Assembly: GCA_035299085.1 (NCBI GenBank)
Contig: DATGXG010000031.1
Span: 1 to 64,000 of the forward strand
DNA from: Bacteroidales bacterium
GTDB taxonomy: Bacteria > Bacteroidota > Bacteroidia > Bacteroidales > UBA10428
Reading direction: 5' to 3'
Length of the DNA stretch: 64,000 nucleotides
The position numbers were made by a program, and so were the translations under genes. The notes beneath the pieces were generated by a model. That model saw only the letters and a program-made list of their open reading frames with translations. It was not told the origin of the DNA and searched no databases. Positions 43,401-54,300 of this stretch are shown in pieces (positions within the stretch are counted from its first letter, which is position 1; every line of letters starts with the position of its first letter).

Positions 43401-45560
43401 ATGAGTAAAAAAGATTCGGATTCATCACTAAAAAACAAAGTTTTTCTGAGCTTTTGGTTTGTTTTGTTTGCAGCCCTTATATTGCTTGTGAACTGGTTGT
43501 TCCGTATGCCCGTAAATAAAGCAAATGATCAGATTAACCGGTTGGAGGAAATTGACAAACAGGTTACCCGCCTCACAGCCTTGCATGCCCGGTATATTTT
43601 AAGTACCGACCGTGAGGACAACCTCTTCACCATTGATGAAAGTGGAACGGAAAAAGAAGTCAGGCAGGTCATTAATTCAATAAATACAAATATCCGGACT
43701 TTAAGCCATAGCAAGCACATTGTAAGAAAAGCCTCAGGGCAGCTGAATGAATTTTCATCCGCGGTTAAAACCTATGAAGCCGACCTTGCCAATATGATGC
43801 TGATTGTAAAGGAACGGGGAAATAAAGGAACGGGGCTCGTTAATAAGTGGTTACAGTTGAGTTCGGCTTTCAATACTTCAGCCGATCAGAAAATTCAGAC
43901 AAAAACCGAACGTATCAAAGTGCTTGAAAGCGATTACCTGCTCGACCGCAACATCAAATCCCTCGAAGATATTCTACTTGCTGCCCAGGAAATAAAAACA
44001 ACAGAAGGAGACAAGGTTCAGGCCATTTCAGGCGATCTGGACACTTACATTAACTACACAGGCAACCTGATATCCATTGAAAAAAGAATGGGACATAATG
44101 CAGGAACAGGCATTATTCCTGATCTTGAAAGGTCACTCAACAGGCTCCCTTCTGCTTTCACCGGTTTGCAATCGGTTGCTGCAACTCACGTTCAAAAAGT
44201 CAGGCTGATCTGGACCATCTCAAGGTATGTGATGACCCTCCTGATTGTTTCGCTGTTCATCTACCTGTTCCTCAATGTATTTTCTCTTGTAGACCCGTTG
44301 AAAAAAATTGCGTTCTTTACTCAGAAAATATCTGCAGGAGAATTTCCCGACCAGGATTTTGCAGTGGGAAACCTTGCTGATATGCTGATTATAAAGGAAG
44401 GTCTTAAAAAGCATGTCAGCCACCTGGCGGATAAATTCAATTTCACCCGTGCGCTCAACGAAGACAGGCTAGATGAAGAACTTAAACTGGCAGGTGAAAA
44501 TGACCTGCTGGGCCGCGAACTTACCGGTCTTCAGCAAAAGATAGCTGAAACAAAACGAAAACAGGAAAAGAATGAGCAGGATAACCTTGTCAGACGGTAT
44601 ATGAATGAAGGTCTGGCAAAGTTTGCCGATTTGCTGCGCTCTAAAAACAATGATATCAACTCACTTGGCGATGCGTTTATCCGTGAAATCGTAAAATACC
44701 TCAATGCCCTGCAGGGCGGATTTTTTATCTATGACGATTCGGAACGCGGAAACCCGGTGCTGACAATGATCTCAGCATTTGCCTATAACCGTAAGAAATA
44801 CCTGCAGCAAACAGTAAAGCTCGGTGAAGGACTTATCGGCACCTGTGCGAAGGAAAAACAATACATGAACTTTACCGAGATCCCTGCAGGATATATTACA
44901 ATTACTTCAGGACTGGGTGACACACCGCCGAATAATCTTCTGCTTGTACCGGTTTTGCATGAAAATGAAATCCTGGGAGTGATCGAAATTGCTTCATTGA
45001 ACCTGTTCAAACAATATGAAATCGACTTTGCAAAAGAAGTCGCCCTTTCTCTTGGTTCTACGCTTGTAAATACGCGAAATAACCAGCGTACTTCGGAACT
45101 TCTGACCCGCTCTCAGCAACAGGCTCTTGAAATGGCAGAGCAGGAAGAAGAAATGCGTCAGAACATGGAAGAGCTTAAAGCCACCCAGGAAGAGTCGGCC
45201 CGGCGCGAGGAAGAATTAAGGGGCATTGCAGAAGCCATCGGCAATTCACTGATGGTGGCAGAATACGGGCTTGATGGTAAAATAAGCAGTGCAAACCAGA
45301 AGTTATGTCTTTTCCTTGGGAAAGAACCGGATCAGATCATCGGGCGCACTCACCAGGATATTTTCGGAGGAACTGTTTCAACTGAAAACGGTTTCTGGAA
45401 AGAATTGCAGAAAAACGGCCTGTACAAAATTACCGAAACCATCCATATTGGTAAAAATTCATTTGGTATCCTCGAGCATTTTGTGCCTGTAACGAATCGC
45501 AATAATGTAACTGTAAAATATATAAATTTCATTTCCGATGACCGAATTGGGAATAGTTGA
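43401..45560 (+). CDS. Membrane sensor with HAMP-like, GAF and PAS domains
   Basis: The 719-residue protein has a first membrane segment at about 13-30 (FLSFWFVLFAALILLVNW), a helical periplasmic domain, and a second membrane segment near 278-298, followed by a HAMP-like stretch. A GAF domain lies at about 440-560 (YAFNRKKY-type segment, VPVLHENEILGVIEIASL), then a long coiled coil (about 570-607, EEEMRQNMEELKATQEE) and a C-terminal PAS (VAEYGLDGKISSANQKLCLFLG). The coiled coil contains glutamate/glutamine pairs that could be methylated. There is no kinase or GGDEF output domain. Confidence 0.8.
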   Translation: MSKKDSDSSLKNKVFLSFWFVLFAALILLVNWLFRMPVNKANDQINRLEEIDKQVTRLTALHARYILSTDREDNLFTIDESGTEKEVRQVINSINTNIRTLSHSKHIVRKASGQLNEFSSAVKTYEADLANMMLIVKERGNKGTGLVNKWLQLSSAFNTSADQKIQTKTERIKVLESDYLLDRNIKSLEDILLAAQEIKTTEGDKVQAISGDLDTYINYTGNLISIEKRMGHNAGTGIIPDLERSLNRLPSAFTGLQSVAATHVQKVRLIWTISRYVMTLLIVSLFIYLFLNVFSLVDPLKKIAFFTQKISAGEFPDQDFAVGNLADMLIIKEGLKKHVSHLADKFNFTRALNEDRLDEELKLAGENDLLGRELTGLQQKIAETKRKQEKNEQDNLVRRYMNEGLAKFADLLRSKNNDINSLGDAFIREIVKYLNALQGGFFIYDDSERGNPVLTMISAFAYNRKKYLQQTVKLGEGLIGTCAKEKQYMNFTEIPAGYITITSGLGDTPPNNLLLVPVLHENEILGVIEIASLNLFKQYEIDFAKEVALSLGSTLVNTRNNQRTSELLTRSQQQALEMAEQEEEMRQNMEELKATQEESARREEELRGIAEAIGNSLMVAEYGLDGKISSANQKLCLFLGKEPDQIIGRTHQDIFGGTVSTENGFWKELQKNGLYKITETIHIGKNSFGILEHFVPVTNRNNVTVKYINFISDDRIGNS

Positions 45561-46362
45561 TATACGTGAAATCAATAAGGTCATAAAATCGTTGTACGAT
45601 TATGATTTTTCGAACCATGCATTGACTTCTTACAAGCAGCGGCTGGAGAGGATAATGAAGCTATTCCTTATTGGTTCGATTGAAGGATTTATCAGGAAAA
45701 TACAGGACGACAAGAGCTTTTTCGATATTTTTCTCCATGAATTGTCTGTCCCTTCCACTGAAATTTTCAGGGATCCGTCGTTGTGGAGATGGCTTAGGGA
45801 AGACTTTTTCCCCAATCATATTGATAAAACACCTGGTAAGCTTAAAATATGGATTCCCGTTTGCGTGTCAGGCGCCGAGCTGTTTTCATTGGCTGTATTG
45901 TTATCCGAATCGGGTTATAACGACAAGGTGCAGATCATTGCCACCTCATTCAGTGAAAAAAGCCTTTCCATTATTAAGGACGGTCATTATGATCTCAAAA
46001 AAGTGGAAGTATCACAGGAAAATTACAAACGCTTCAACGGATCAAAGGACCTGTCGGCCTATTACAGGATCGAGAGAGATTATATCATCAGGAATTCCGC
46101 ACTCATTTCAAATATCGAATTCAGAAAAGTAAATCTGAATTTTGATAATGCCCCTTCGAATGTAAAGCTTGTGCTTTTCAGGAATAACCTGATATACTGC
46201 AACCCAAACCGGCAGGATTTCGTCCTCCAGGTTTTGTACAGGGCAATGTCTGTATCGGGCCACCTTGTGCTGGGCATAAGAGAAAAAATTACAGGAATGA
46301 GCGCCACAAGAGATTTTGAGATGGTGAATGAATCGGAAAGTGTGTACAGGAAAAAATTATGA
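45538..46362 (+). CDS. Degenerate CheR-like protein
   Basis: The 274-residue protein has the CheR fold and length, but catalytic motifs are changed. TTELFRDP became STEIFRDP (73-80), while GCSTGQE became VCVSGAE (108-114), losing part of the SAM-binding loop. CRNVIIYF became FRNNLIYC. It may be an inactive partner or regulator of the first CheR. Its start overlaps the sensor gene by 23 bases and its end overlaps CheB by four, so all are made together. Confidence 0.75.
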   Translation: MTELGIVDIREINKVIKSLYDYDFSNHALTSYKQRLERIMKLFLIGSIEGFIRKIQDDKSFFDIFLHELSVPSTEIFRDPSLWRWLREDFFPNHIDKTPGKLKIWIPVCVSGAELFSLAVLLSESGYNDKVQIIATSFSEKSLSIIKDGHYDLKKVEVSQENYKRFNGSKDLSAYYRIERDYIIRNSALISNIEFRKVNLNFDNAPSNVKLVLFRNNLIYCNPNRQDFVLQVLYRAMSVSGHLVLGIREKITGMSATRDFEMVNESESVYRKKL

Positions 46363-46922
46363 CAAACTACAAGGCAGTTATAATAGGCGGTTCAGCAGGC
46401 AGCTTCCAGGTGATAACCCGGATCCTGAATTCAATACCCAAGGATTTTCCATTGCCTGTACTGCTTTGCCTTCACCGGTTGAAACATGTACGTTCAGGTT
46501 TTGTTGAAGCCCTTTCTCTCAAATCGAATATTCCTGTTGAAGAACCTTACGACAAGGAAACCATGAAGCCGGGAAAAGCTTACCTGGCACCGGCCAACTA
46601 TCATATGTATGTTGAACTCGCCAACCGGATTGCCCTGTCAACCGAAGAGACTGTGAATCACAGCCGCCCTTCAATCGACCTTTCGTTTATGACAGCAGCA
46701 AATGCCTATCGTGAAAAACTCATTGGCATCATTCTTTCAGGAGCCAATAAAGACGGTGCTGCCGGACTTAAAAGAGTTCATGATAACGGAGGCGTTGCCA
46801 TTGTTCAGGATCCTGAGGAATGTGAAGTTAAAACAATGACACAATCAGCCCTGCAACTTACGAAAGTGGATTTCGTATATACCACAGATCAAATCATTAG
46901 TTATCTAAAAAAGCTAAGATAA
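46359..46922 (+). CDS. cheB: CheB-type methylesterase without receiver domain
   Basis: The 187-residue protein corresponds to the catalytic domain of CheB. The triad is present: Ser12 in GGSAGS, His39 in CLHRL and Asp132 in GANKDGAAGL. No receiver domain is attached, so control by CheY-type phosphorylation is lacking. It would remove methyl groups added by CheR. The ATGA overlap with the degenerate CheR supports a common task. Confidence 0.9.
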   Translation: MTNYKAVIIGGSAGSFQVITRILNSIPKDFPLPVLLCLHRLKHVRSGFVEALSLKSNIPVEEPYDKETMKPGKAYLAPANYHMYVELANRIALSTEETVNHSRPSIDLSFMTAANAYREKLIGIILSGANKDGAAGLKRVHDNGGVAIVQDPEECEVKTMTQSALQLTKVDFVYTTDQIISYLKKLR

Positions 46923-46926
46923 GCCA

Positions 46927-47712
46927 ATGACAAACCTTAGCAAATACAGGTCTCTGAGCATTGCAACAGCAGTTGTGCTGGGTGTAACGTGGCTGCTTTC
47001 AATGGCTGCCCTCTGGAATTCGCTCCTTACAACTGAAGCGAAGCATGAAGGTTGGGTTGTTGTGTTTATGATTTTCGTGCTTTTTGCAGGTGCCTTCCTT
47101 TTCTTCATGGCCTTTAAAAGTGCCGATGCGGCAGCCTATGAAAACGCCGTAAAACAGGCTCATGAACAGGGCCGGACTGAAGTGCTGCAGGAAATCGAAC
47201 GAAAAAGGAAAGAAGAAGATGAAAAGCACGTGCAGGAAACGGATCTGAGACTTAAAGTAGATGCCGTACTGTCCGGTGTTAACGGAACGAGAAATGAAAA
47301 CTCTCTTTGCAATAAATTACTCAGTTCGCTTTCAAGGGAAATGGGATTTGTGCAGGGTGTTGTGTATATCAGGGACAAAAAGGAAAAAGTATTCAAGCCG
47401 GCAGGAAACTACGCGCTTACCGAAAGACAACCCGAACCTTTCGCTGAAGGCGAGACCTTGCCCGGTCAGGCAGCACAGAATAAAAGCATAACGGTACTTT
47501 ACGATATCCCGGAAAACTATTTTACTGTCGCTTCCGGACTGGGAAACTCACAACCGGGATTTCTTATCCTGGCGCCCATTGTAAATGAAAATGAAAGCAT
47601 AGGCGTGCTTGAACTGGCGGCTTTCACCAAACCGGATGCTACTACCACAACCATTCTGGAAAATATTTTAACTGAAGTGGGCCCTAAACTGAACAAATTC
47701 ATTACCGCCTGA
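46927..47712 (+). CDS. Membrane-anchored GAF domain protein
   Basis: The 261-residue protein has two membrane segments (about 12-33 and 42-60), a charged coiled coil (AHEQGRTEVLQEIERKRKEE), and a GAF domain at about 105-255 (FVQGVVYIRDKKEKVFKPAG, ILAPIVNENESIGVLELAAF). It is a short version of the neighbouring sensors and starts four bases behind CheB. Ligand is unknown. It may share signals with the phosphatase downstream. Confidence 0.8.
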   Translation: MTNLSKYRSLSIATAVVLGVTWLLSMAALWNSLLTTEAKHEGWVVVFMIFVLFAGAFLFFMAFKSADAAAYENAVKQAHEQGRTEVLQEIERKRKEEDEKHVQETDLRLKVDAVLSGVNGTRNENSLCNKLLSSLSREMGFVQGVVYIRDKKEKVFKPAGNYALTERQPEPFAEGETLPGQAAQNKSITVLYDIPENYFTVASGLGNSQPGFLILAPIVNENESIGVLELAAFTKPDATTTTILENILTEVGPKLNKFITA

Positions 47713-47716
47713 CAGC

Positions 47717-50338
47717 ATGAAGGAAGAAAACAGACATAATATACTGGCTGATATTGTAAAGTCTGAATCCTTTATCACTGCCCTGCTGATAGGATTCGCT
47801 TTCCCGGTAATCGCCTGGACTATTGAGTTCATACGCGACAGGGTTAATGTTTCATTCCCCGGCATCGGGCAAATACATAAACAAAACCCGGTTTTATATC
47901 TTATTGATTTTGCCCCTGTTGTTTTTGTTCTCGGAGCCTACCTGATTGACAGGCTCAGAATTAAAACCTTTAACGAATTCCAGGATAAAATCAGGGAACG
48001 TGATGTAAGAATGAATGCGATGGCCGAATTCGCCAAAAAAATAGGCGAGGGAAACTACAAATCGAATCTTTCAATCGAAACGGATCACGATATCCTGGCA
48101 GAATCGCTTCTGCTCATGCGCGACAACCTGGTGCAGAATTCAAGAAAAGAATCAGAGCAAACATGGATAGCCGAAGGAAAGGAGACCATATCTCACATTC
48201 TCAGGCAGTATAATAATATTGATGAGTTGTCGAGTCAGGTTATACAGGCGCTTGTGAAATACACAAACCTCATACAGGGCGCAATATACCTGTTTGATGA
48301 CGACAGGAAATCATTGAACACTGCCGCCACTTATGCCTACAACCGCAAAAAGTACAGCACATCTGAATATAAGCTGGGATACGGTTTAATTGGACAGTGT
48401 GCTTATGAAATGGATTATATTTATCGCACCGAGATACCCGATGATTATGTATCAGTTACATCGGGCATATTGGGCGACCAGAAGCCAAGAAGCCTTCTGC
48501 TTGTTCCACTGATCACCGAAGAAAAGCTCCAGGGTGTTATTGAATTTGCTTCACTTGAAAAGCAGATCCCTGAAATTACAATCCGGTTGCTTAAGGAACT
48601 CGGCGAAATTATTGCACGCACGCTGTTCAACCTTAAGATCAGTGAAAGAACCGCAAAACTGCTTGTCGAATCGCAACAGATGACTCTTGAGCTGCAGGAA
48701 AACGAGGAGGAACTCCGCCAGAATGCTGAAGAAATGAGGGCTACACAGGAAGAGCTTAAACGGTCAAATGAGCACCTTGAAGCCAAGATCCTCGAAGTTG
48801 AAAATGCCCAGAAACGACAGTATTCCCTTCTTGAAAATGCATCCGAGATCATTGCCATTTATGATGAAAACATGGTAATGAAATATGAAAGTCCGTCAGT
48901 TATCAAAATTCTTGGCTTCACTCCTGAAGAAATGATGCACGGCAAAGATATTGACAGGCTTACCCGTAAAGGCGAAACCAGCATGCGTAATATGTTCAAG
49001 CAGCTGCTGGCCAATCCCGATGAACCGGTGACCATACAGTATACTTATATGAAAAAGAACGGCCAGAAGATATTCCTTGAAGCCACAGGCCGTAATCTTT
49101 TGACTGATTCTGCCATTGAAGGAATCATTCTGAATTCAACCGATATAACCGAAAGAAAGCGGGCAGAGCGGGAAGAAAGGCTGAAGAGCAAAATGCAGGC
49201 CCTTTCTGAAAATTCGCTTGACCTGATCATCCGATTAAACCTTACCGGTCAGTTCTTCTATGCCAACCCGGTTGTTTCGAACTTCATGAATATTGACCCG
49301 AAAGACCTGATCAACAAAACGCTCGGTGAACTTCATCTTTCGGAAGTATTACATCAGTATTTCCGTGAAACCATTGAGAATATCAAGGCCTATCCCAACA
49401 AAACTTCAGCTGAAATTACAGTTCCTGCCACAATTGAAGGGGTAAAAACCGACAGGATCATGAGCTTTGCAGCTATTCCCGAGTTTAATGAAAATGAGCT
49501 GGAGACTATCCTTTTCGTGGGCCATGATATTACAGAAGCTAAACAGATTGAACTTGAGATCCAGGATAAAAACCATAAGATCGAGGATTCAATTAATTAC
49601 GCCCAGCGTATCCAGAGTTCTATTCTTCCTGATATCCGCTCGGTTCGTGAATACCTTCCGAAATCATTCATTTACTATAAACCCAGGGATGTGGTCAGCG
49701 GCGACTTCCCATGGTTCTTCCAGAGAGGTGATGAGATATACATAGCCGTCGTGGATTGCACGGGCCACGGTGTGCCGGGTGCCCTGCTGTCGTTTGTCGG
49801 CTACTTCCTGCTGAATAATATTGTTGACCATGACAGGAGCATGACAGCAGCAGATGTCTGCGATTTACTCCATTTCGGAGTCCGTAAAACCCTCAAACAG
49901 GATACTGAAGAAGCGGAAGCCCGCGATGGAATGGATATTGCATTCTGCAAAATAAATCATAAGGATAAAGAACTGCAGTTTGCCGGTGCTCACAGGCCGC
50001 TTTACCAACTCAGGGACGGAGAACTGCTTGAATACAAAGGCGACAGGAAAGCAATCGGAGGTATCCCTCACAGGAAAAAAGAAGAAGAGAAATTCACCAA
50101 CTACTCGATTAAATTCAAACGCGGCGATAAGTTCTTTTTCTTCTCCGACGGACTTCCCGACCAGCTTGGCGGACCAGAAGAAAAGAAGTATTCGCCGAAA
50201 AGAATCCGTGACCTGATCCTTGAAAACAAATATTTGCCGATTGAAAAATACAGCGGGCTGTTTTCGGAGGACTTTGAACGCTGGAGGGGGGATGGAAAAC
50301 AAATAGATGATGTTTTACTGATTGGAATTGAATTTTAG
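47717..50338 (+). CDS. Membrane GAF-PAS-PAS-PP2C (SpoIIE-type) protein phosphatase
   Basis: The 873-residue protein has two membrane segments (about 20-37 and 57-77). A GAF domain (about 155-310) follows, then a coiled coil with EEELRQNAEEMRATQEE (about 328-344), two PAS domains (about 372-490 and 498-615), and a C-terminal SpoIIE-type PP2C domain. The last contains VVSGDF, VVDCTGHGVPGALLS and KFFFFSDGLPDQLGG, so metal sites are kept. It stands in the place of SiaA and probably dephosphorylates the SiaC-like protein. Confidence 0.85.
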   Translation: MKEENRHNILADIVKSESFITALLIGFAFPVIAWTIEFIRDRVNVSFPGIGQIHKQNPVLYLIDFAPVVFVLGAYLIDRLRIKTFNEFQDKIRERDVRMNAMAEFAKKIGEGNYKSNLSIETDHDILAESLLLMRDNLVQNSRKESEQTWIAEGKETISHILRQYNNIDELSSQVIQALVKYTNLIQGAIYLFDDDRKSLNTAATYAYNRKKYSTSEYKLGYGLIGQCAYEMDYIYRTEIPDDYVSVTSGILGDQKPRSLLLVPLITEEKLQGVIEFASLEKQIPEITIRLLKELGEIIARTLFNLKISERTAKLLVESQQMTLELQENEEELRQNAEEMRATQEELKRSNEHLEAKILEVENAQKRQYSLLENASEIIAIYDENMVMKYESPSVIKILGFTPEEMMHGKDIDRLTRKGETSMRNMFKQLLANPDEPVTIQYTYMKKNGQKIFLEATGRNLLTDSAIEGIILNSTDITERKRAEREERLKSKMQALSENSLDLIIRLNLTGQFFYANPVVSNFMNIDPKDLINKTLGELHLSEVLHQYFRETIENIKAYPNKTSAEITVPATIEGVKTDRIMSFAAIPEFNENELETILFVGHDITEAKQIELEIQDKNHKIEDSINYAQRIQSSILPDIRSVREYLPKSFIYYKPRDVVSGDFPWFFQRGDEIYIAVVDCTGHGVPGALLSFVGYFLLNNIVDHDRSMTAADVCDLLHFGVRKTLKQDTEEAEARDGMDIAFCKINHKDKELQFAGAHRPLYQLRDGELLEYKGDRKAIGGIPHRKKEEEKFTNYSIKFKRGDKFFFFSDGLPDQLGGPEEKKYSPKRIRDLILENKYLPIEKYSGLFSEDFERWRGDGKQIDDVLLIGIEF

Positions 50339-50365
50339 TAATATTGTATATTAAACCAAACAACA

Positions 50366-50947
50366 ATGGACAACAAAAAAGATGTGAAAGGTTTTCTGGA
50401 GTTTGTTTATGAGTTTTACAAATCGATGAAAGCCCATGAGATCACCTTAGTGTATGAAGGTGAAATTACACACCAGATCACCAAGGCATTTACATCTCTC
50501 ACCGAATCCAACATGTCAAAGGAAGATGAGCCGAATTCAGTTCAGCGCAAGGTTTTCCATGTAATGGTAGAATGCCTTCAGAATATCAGTAAACATGCTG
50601 ATGATTTTACTTCCAATGATTACCTGTTCTCAGGAAGAGGAATTTTCCTTGTAAGCAAAGGTGAAAATGAATACTCAGTCACAACCGGCAACGCTGTTGA
50701 AAATGACAAAATCGAGTATCTTACCGAACTGCTTGAAAATATTAACCGGATGGATAAAGAGGAGCTCAAGGAATTATATAAAAAGCAGATGAAAGAAGGA
50801 CGCCTTTCGGAAAAAGGTGGTGCCGGTCTTGGATTTATCGATATCAAAAGAAAAACAAATAAGGAACTGGAATACCATTTCCTGCCCATTTCCGATGACA
50901 CCTCATTTTTCCTGCTGACTTCCACTATTTCAAGATCTGAAATCTAA
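50366..50947 (+). CDS. SiaB-like protein kinase (GHKL fold)
   Basis: The 193-residue protein has a GHKL ATPase signature: N box with Glu69, Asn73 and His77 in ECLQNISKHA and a G box GGAGLGFIDI (151-160). That is the plan of SiaB-type serine/threonine kinases and anti-sigma factor kinases. It likely phosphorylates the SiaC-like protein encoded next. It lies 27 bases behind the phosphatase gene. Confidence 0.85.
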   Translation: MDNKKDVKGFLEFVYEFYKSMKAHEITLVYEGEITHQITKAFTSLTESNMSKEDEPNSVQRKVFHVMVECLQNISKHADDFTSNDYLFSGRGIFLVSKGENEYSVTTGNAVENDKIEYLTELLENINRMDKEELKELYKKQMKEGRLSEKGGAGLGFIDIKRKTNKELEYHFLPISDDTSFFLLTSTISRSEI

Positions 50948-50964
50948 AAAAATTTATTAAACAT

Positions 50965-51339
50965 ATGGAAACGATCAAAATTCAAGGTACTGAAGACACT
51001 CCTAAAATAATGCTGGACGCCGATAATGAAATCTTTGAGATCAGCGGCCGCTCATTACCCGAAGATGTAAGCGCTTTCTACGAGCCTGTTCTCAACTGGC
51101 TCAATGAATATGCTGAAAACCCGAACAGCAAAACTGTTTTCAATTTCAAATTAACCTATTTCAATACGGCATCCTCCAAATTATTGCTCGATATTCTTAT
51201 GAAGCTCGAGGAAATGCACGAAAAAGGCCAGGAAGTCCTTATTAAATGGCACTACCCCGAAGACGATGAGGATATGGCTGAAGCCGGTGAAGAATATTCC
51301 GATATTGTTGACGTACCCTTCGAACAGGTTCCCTATTAA
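50965..51339 (+). CDS. SiaC-like phosphoprotein (DUF1987)
   Basis: The 124-residue protein is a DUF1987 member with the conserved YFNTASSK at 65-72. Thr68 corresponds to the phosphorylated threonine of Pseudomonas SiaC by motif and position. SiaC binds a diguanylate cyclase there; no GGDEF gene is visible here, so the partner must differ. The gene follows the kinase after 17 bases. Confidence 0.85.
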   Translation: METIKIQGTEDTPKIMLDADNEIFEISGRSLPEDVSAFYEPVLNWLNEYAENPNSKTVFNFKLTYFNTASSKLLLDILMKLEEMHEKGQEVLIKWHYPEDDEDMAEAGEEYSDIVDVPFEQVPY

Positions 51340-51383
51340 TAAAGGCTGACCCCTCGCATTTTCATTTTTCAAAGCCTATCTGA

Positions 51384-54300
51384 ATGAGTGAAGAGATTCT
51401 CAAAGCGCTGATGCAACTGTTTGCAATTATTGCAAAACAGGATGAAGGTGTTGAGACTACCCAGATGGAGTATGTCCGTACATTCCTGCAACAGCAGCTA
51501 AATGATGAAAAGGTAAAAGAGTACTTTTTACTTTTCAGGCAATATAGCGGCCTTGAAAAGTCAGAAGGTGAGGAAGAAGAAAAGGAAGAAAAGGAAGAAA
51601 AGACAACCCGTAAACTTACCTCTGTTAAAGACTCGGTAAGAATACTGGGCTTATGCAAGAAAATTAATAAAACCCTTACCCAGAAACAAAAAGTTGTTGT
51701 TCTTGTCAGGTTATTCGAAATTGTTAACGCCGACCGGAAATTCACTGATCAGCGAATGCAGATCATTAATACGGTTGCTGAAGTATTTAAAGTGGATAAG
51801 GAAGAATTTACCTCCATTGAATCCTTTGTAATCAGCAACGAAATCCACCAGCTCGATAATCCCAACATGCTGGTCATTAACGACCGGAATGAAAACCCTC
51901 CTAATTCCGCCAAGATTTTAAAAACAAAGAATCTCCATGGTGACATCTTTGTTCTTAAAATCAATAGCGTTGATCTTTATTTTTTGAAATATGACGGCGA
52001 TGAAGATCTGTTCCTGAACGGATTACCCATCCGCACCGACAGGATTTACCTCTTTGCCAACGGCAGCACAGTCAAATTACCCAAAAGCGCACCGGTTTAT
52101 TACAGTGATGTGGTGGCACATTTTATGGCCGACACTGTTGCCAGCCAGATATCGTATATTGCCCGTGACATAGAATACAGGTTTACCAATGGAAACATTG
52201 GTATAAAAGATATTAACTTCTCTGAAACTCATGGACGTCTCATTGGCATTATGGGTGCCAGCGGGGCCGGAAAAACAACCCTCCTTAACGTGTTATGCGG
52301 AGTGGAAGCCCCTTCAAAAGGAGAAGTGCTGATCAATAACATTAACCTTCATACAGAACGCAGCAAGCTCGAAGGCGTTATCGGACTGGTTCCACAGGAT
52401 GACCTCCTGATTGAGGAACTCACAGTTTATGAAAATTTGTATTACAATGCCAAACTTTGTTTCAAAGACAAAACCGATGAGGAAATTGATGCCCTTGTAA
52501 ACAAAACGCTGCAAAACCTGGGCCTGTTTGACCGCAAAGACCTTAAGGTAGGATCTCCGCTTAAAAAGACAATCAGTGGCGGCCAGCGGAAACGACTGAA
52601 CATTGCCCTTGAATTGATCCGTGAGCCGGCAATCCTGTTTGTGGATGAACCCACATCGGGACTCTCATCGCGTGATTCGGAAAACGTAATGGACCTGCTG
52701 AGGGAACTGGCACTAAAGGGAAAGTTGATCTTTGTCGTTATCCATCAGCCTTCTTCTGAAATTTATAAGATGTTTGACAAGATGATCATCCTGGATACAG
52801 GCGGTTACCTGATTTACTACGGTAACCCGGTTGAAGGTGTGATGTATTTCAAACGCCTTGATGCACAGATCAACAGCGATGTGGGTGAATGCCAGTCGTG
52901 CGGAAATGTGAATCCCGAACTGATCTTCAACATCATTGAAGCACGGGTGGTGGACGAATTCGGTAATTATACCGATAACCGGAAGGTAACACCCGAACAA
53001 TGGCATGATCATTATAAAGATCTGATCCCTTACAGCGAACTTAAAGCCGGTGAGGATTCACCTCCTGTGAATTTAAGAATCCCCGGATGGTTCAGGCAAT
53101 TGAAGATCTACACCACAAGGGATTTCTTTTCAAAGATCAGCAATACACAATATGTGGCACTGAGCCTGCTTGAAGCACCTGTCCTGGGATTCATTCTGTC
53201 CTATATTATCCGGTATATTGAAGATCCTAATTCAAAGCATTATATATTCAGAGTGAATGAAAATATTCCGATTTATATTTTCATGGCTTTGATTGTAGCC
53301 CTTTTCCTTGGACTAACAGTAAGTGCCGAAGAAATATTCCGCGATCGTAAAATCCTGAAGCGTGAGCGATTCCTGAACCTTAGCCGGTCGAGTTACCTCA
53401 TTTCAAAAGTAATCATACTTTTTACCATTTCGGCAATCCAGGCCTTACTCTTTGTATTTGTAGCGAATTCCATCCTGGGTATCCGTGATATGTCTTTTGT
53501 ATATTGGTTTTCGCTTTTCTCGACCGCCGCATTTGCGAATATCCTTGGATTGAATATTTCAGCCTCCTTTAATTCAGCCGTAACCATTTACATCCTCATC
53601 CCGCTTGTGATGATTCCCATGATGATACTGAGCGGAGCCATGTTTAGTTTTGACAAACTGAACCGCAACTTAAGCCGGGTGGATAAAACGCCCGTGTTGG
53701 CTGAATTCATGGTAACCAAATGGTCGTATGAAGCCCTGATGGTGCATCAGTTCAAGGACAACAGGTTCATGAAAGATAAGCTGTACAATATAGAAAAAGA
53801 AGAAAGTCACAGTGATTTCAAAAAGGTATACTGGCTTCCTGAATTAACCGAACGGCTTGAGCGAATCAATAACGAACTGAATAATACCCGTACGATTTCC
53901 ATGTCGGCCGGTGATCTGCTGGTGATTGCCAATGAGGTGACAAGGGAAGCGCTGACAAACACTGATGTAAAACCATTCGCACACCCGGAAAGCCTTGTAC
54001 CCGGCAAATTCGATGCGCAGACATCGGAAGAGTTATCCGCCTATTTCAATGCGCTTGATACCTATTATGGCAAACGGTTTGAACGCGTCAGCAAGCAAAA
54101 GGATAACTATTTCAATTTCTTCCTTGATAAAGACCCCGACGCCTGGGATAAACTAAGGGATGATTACAATAATGAAGGGGTGTCAGATATCGTGCGTAAA
54201 GTATTTGAAAAAAATAAAATTCTTGAATACGATCACCGCCTTGTTCAGCATTACGATCCTATCTACCAGGAGCCCTATGTAAAAGACATATTTACCTTAC

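Noticed and set aside
49865..50302. Minus-strand open frame opposite the PP2C domain
   Set aside because: It covers conserved phosphatase motifs on the other strand and has no recognisable domain.
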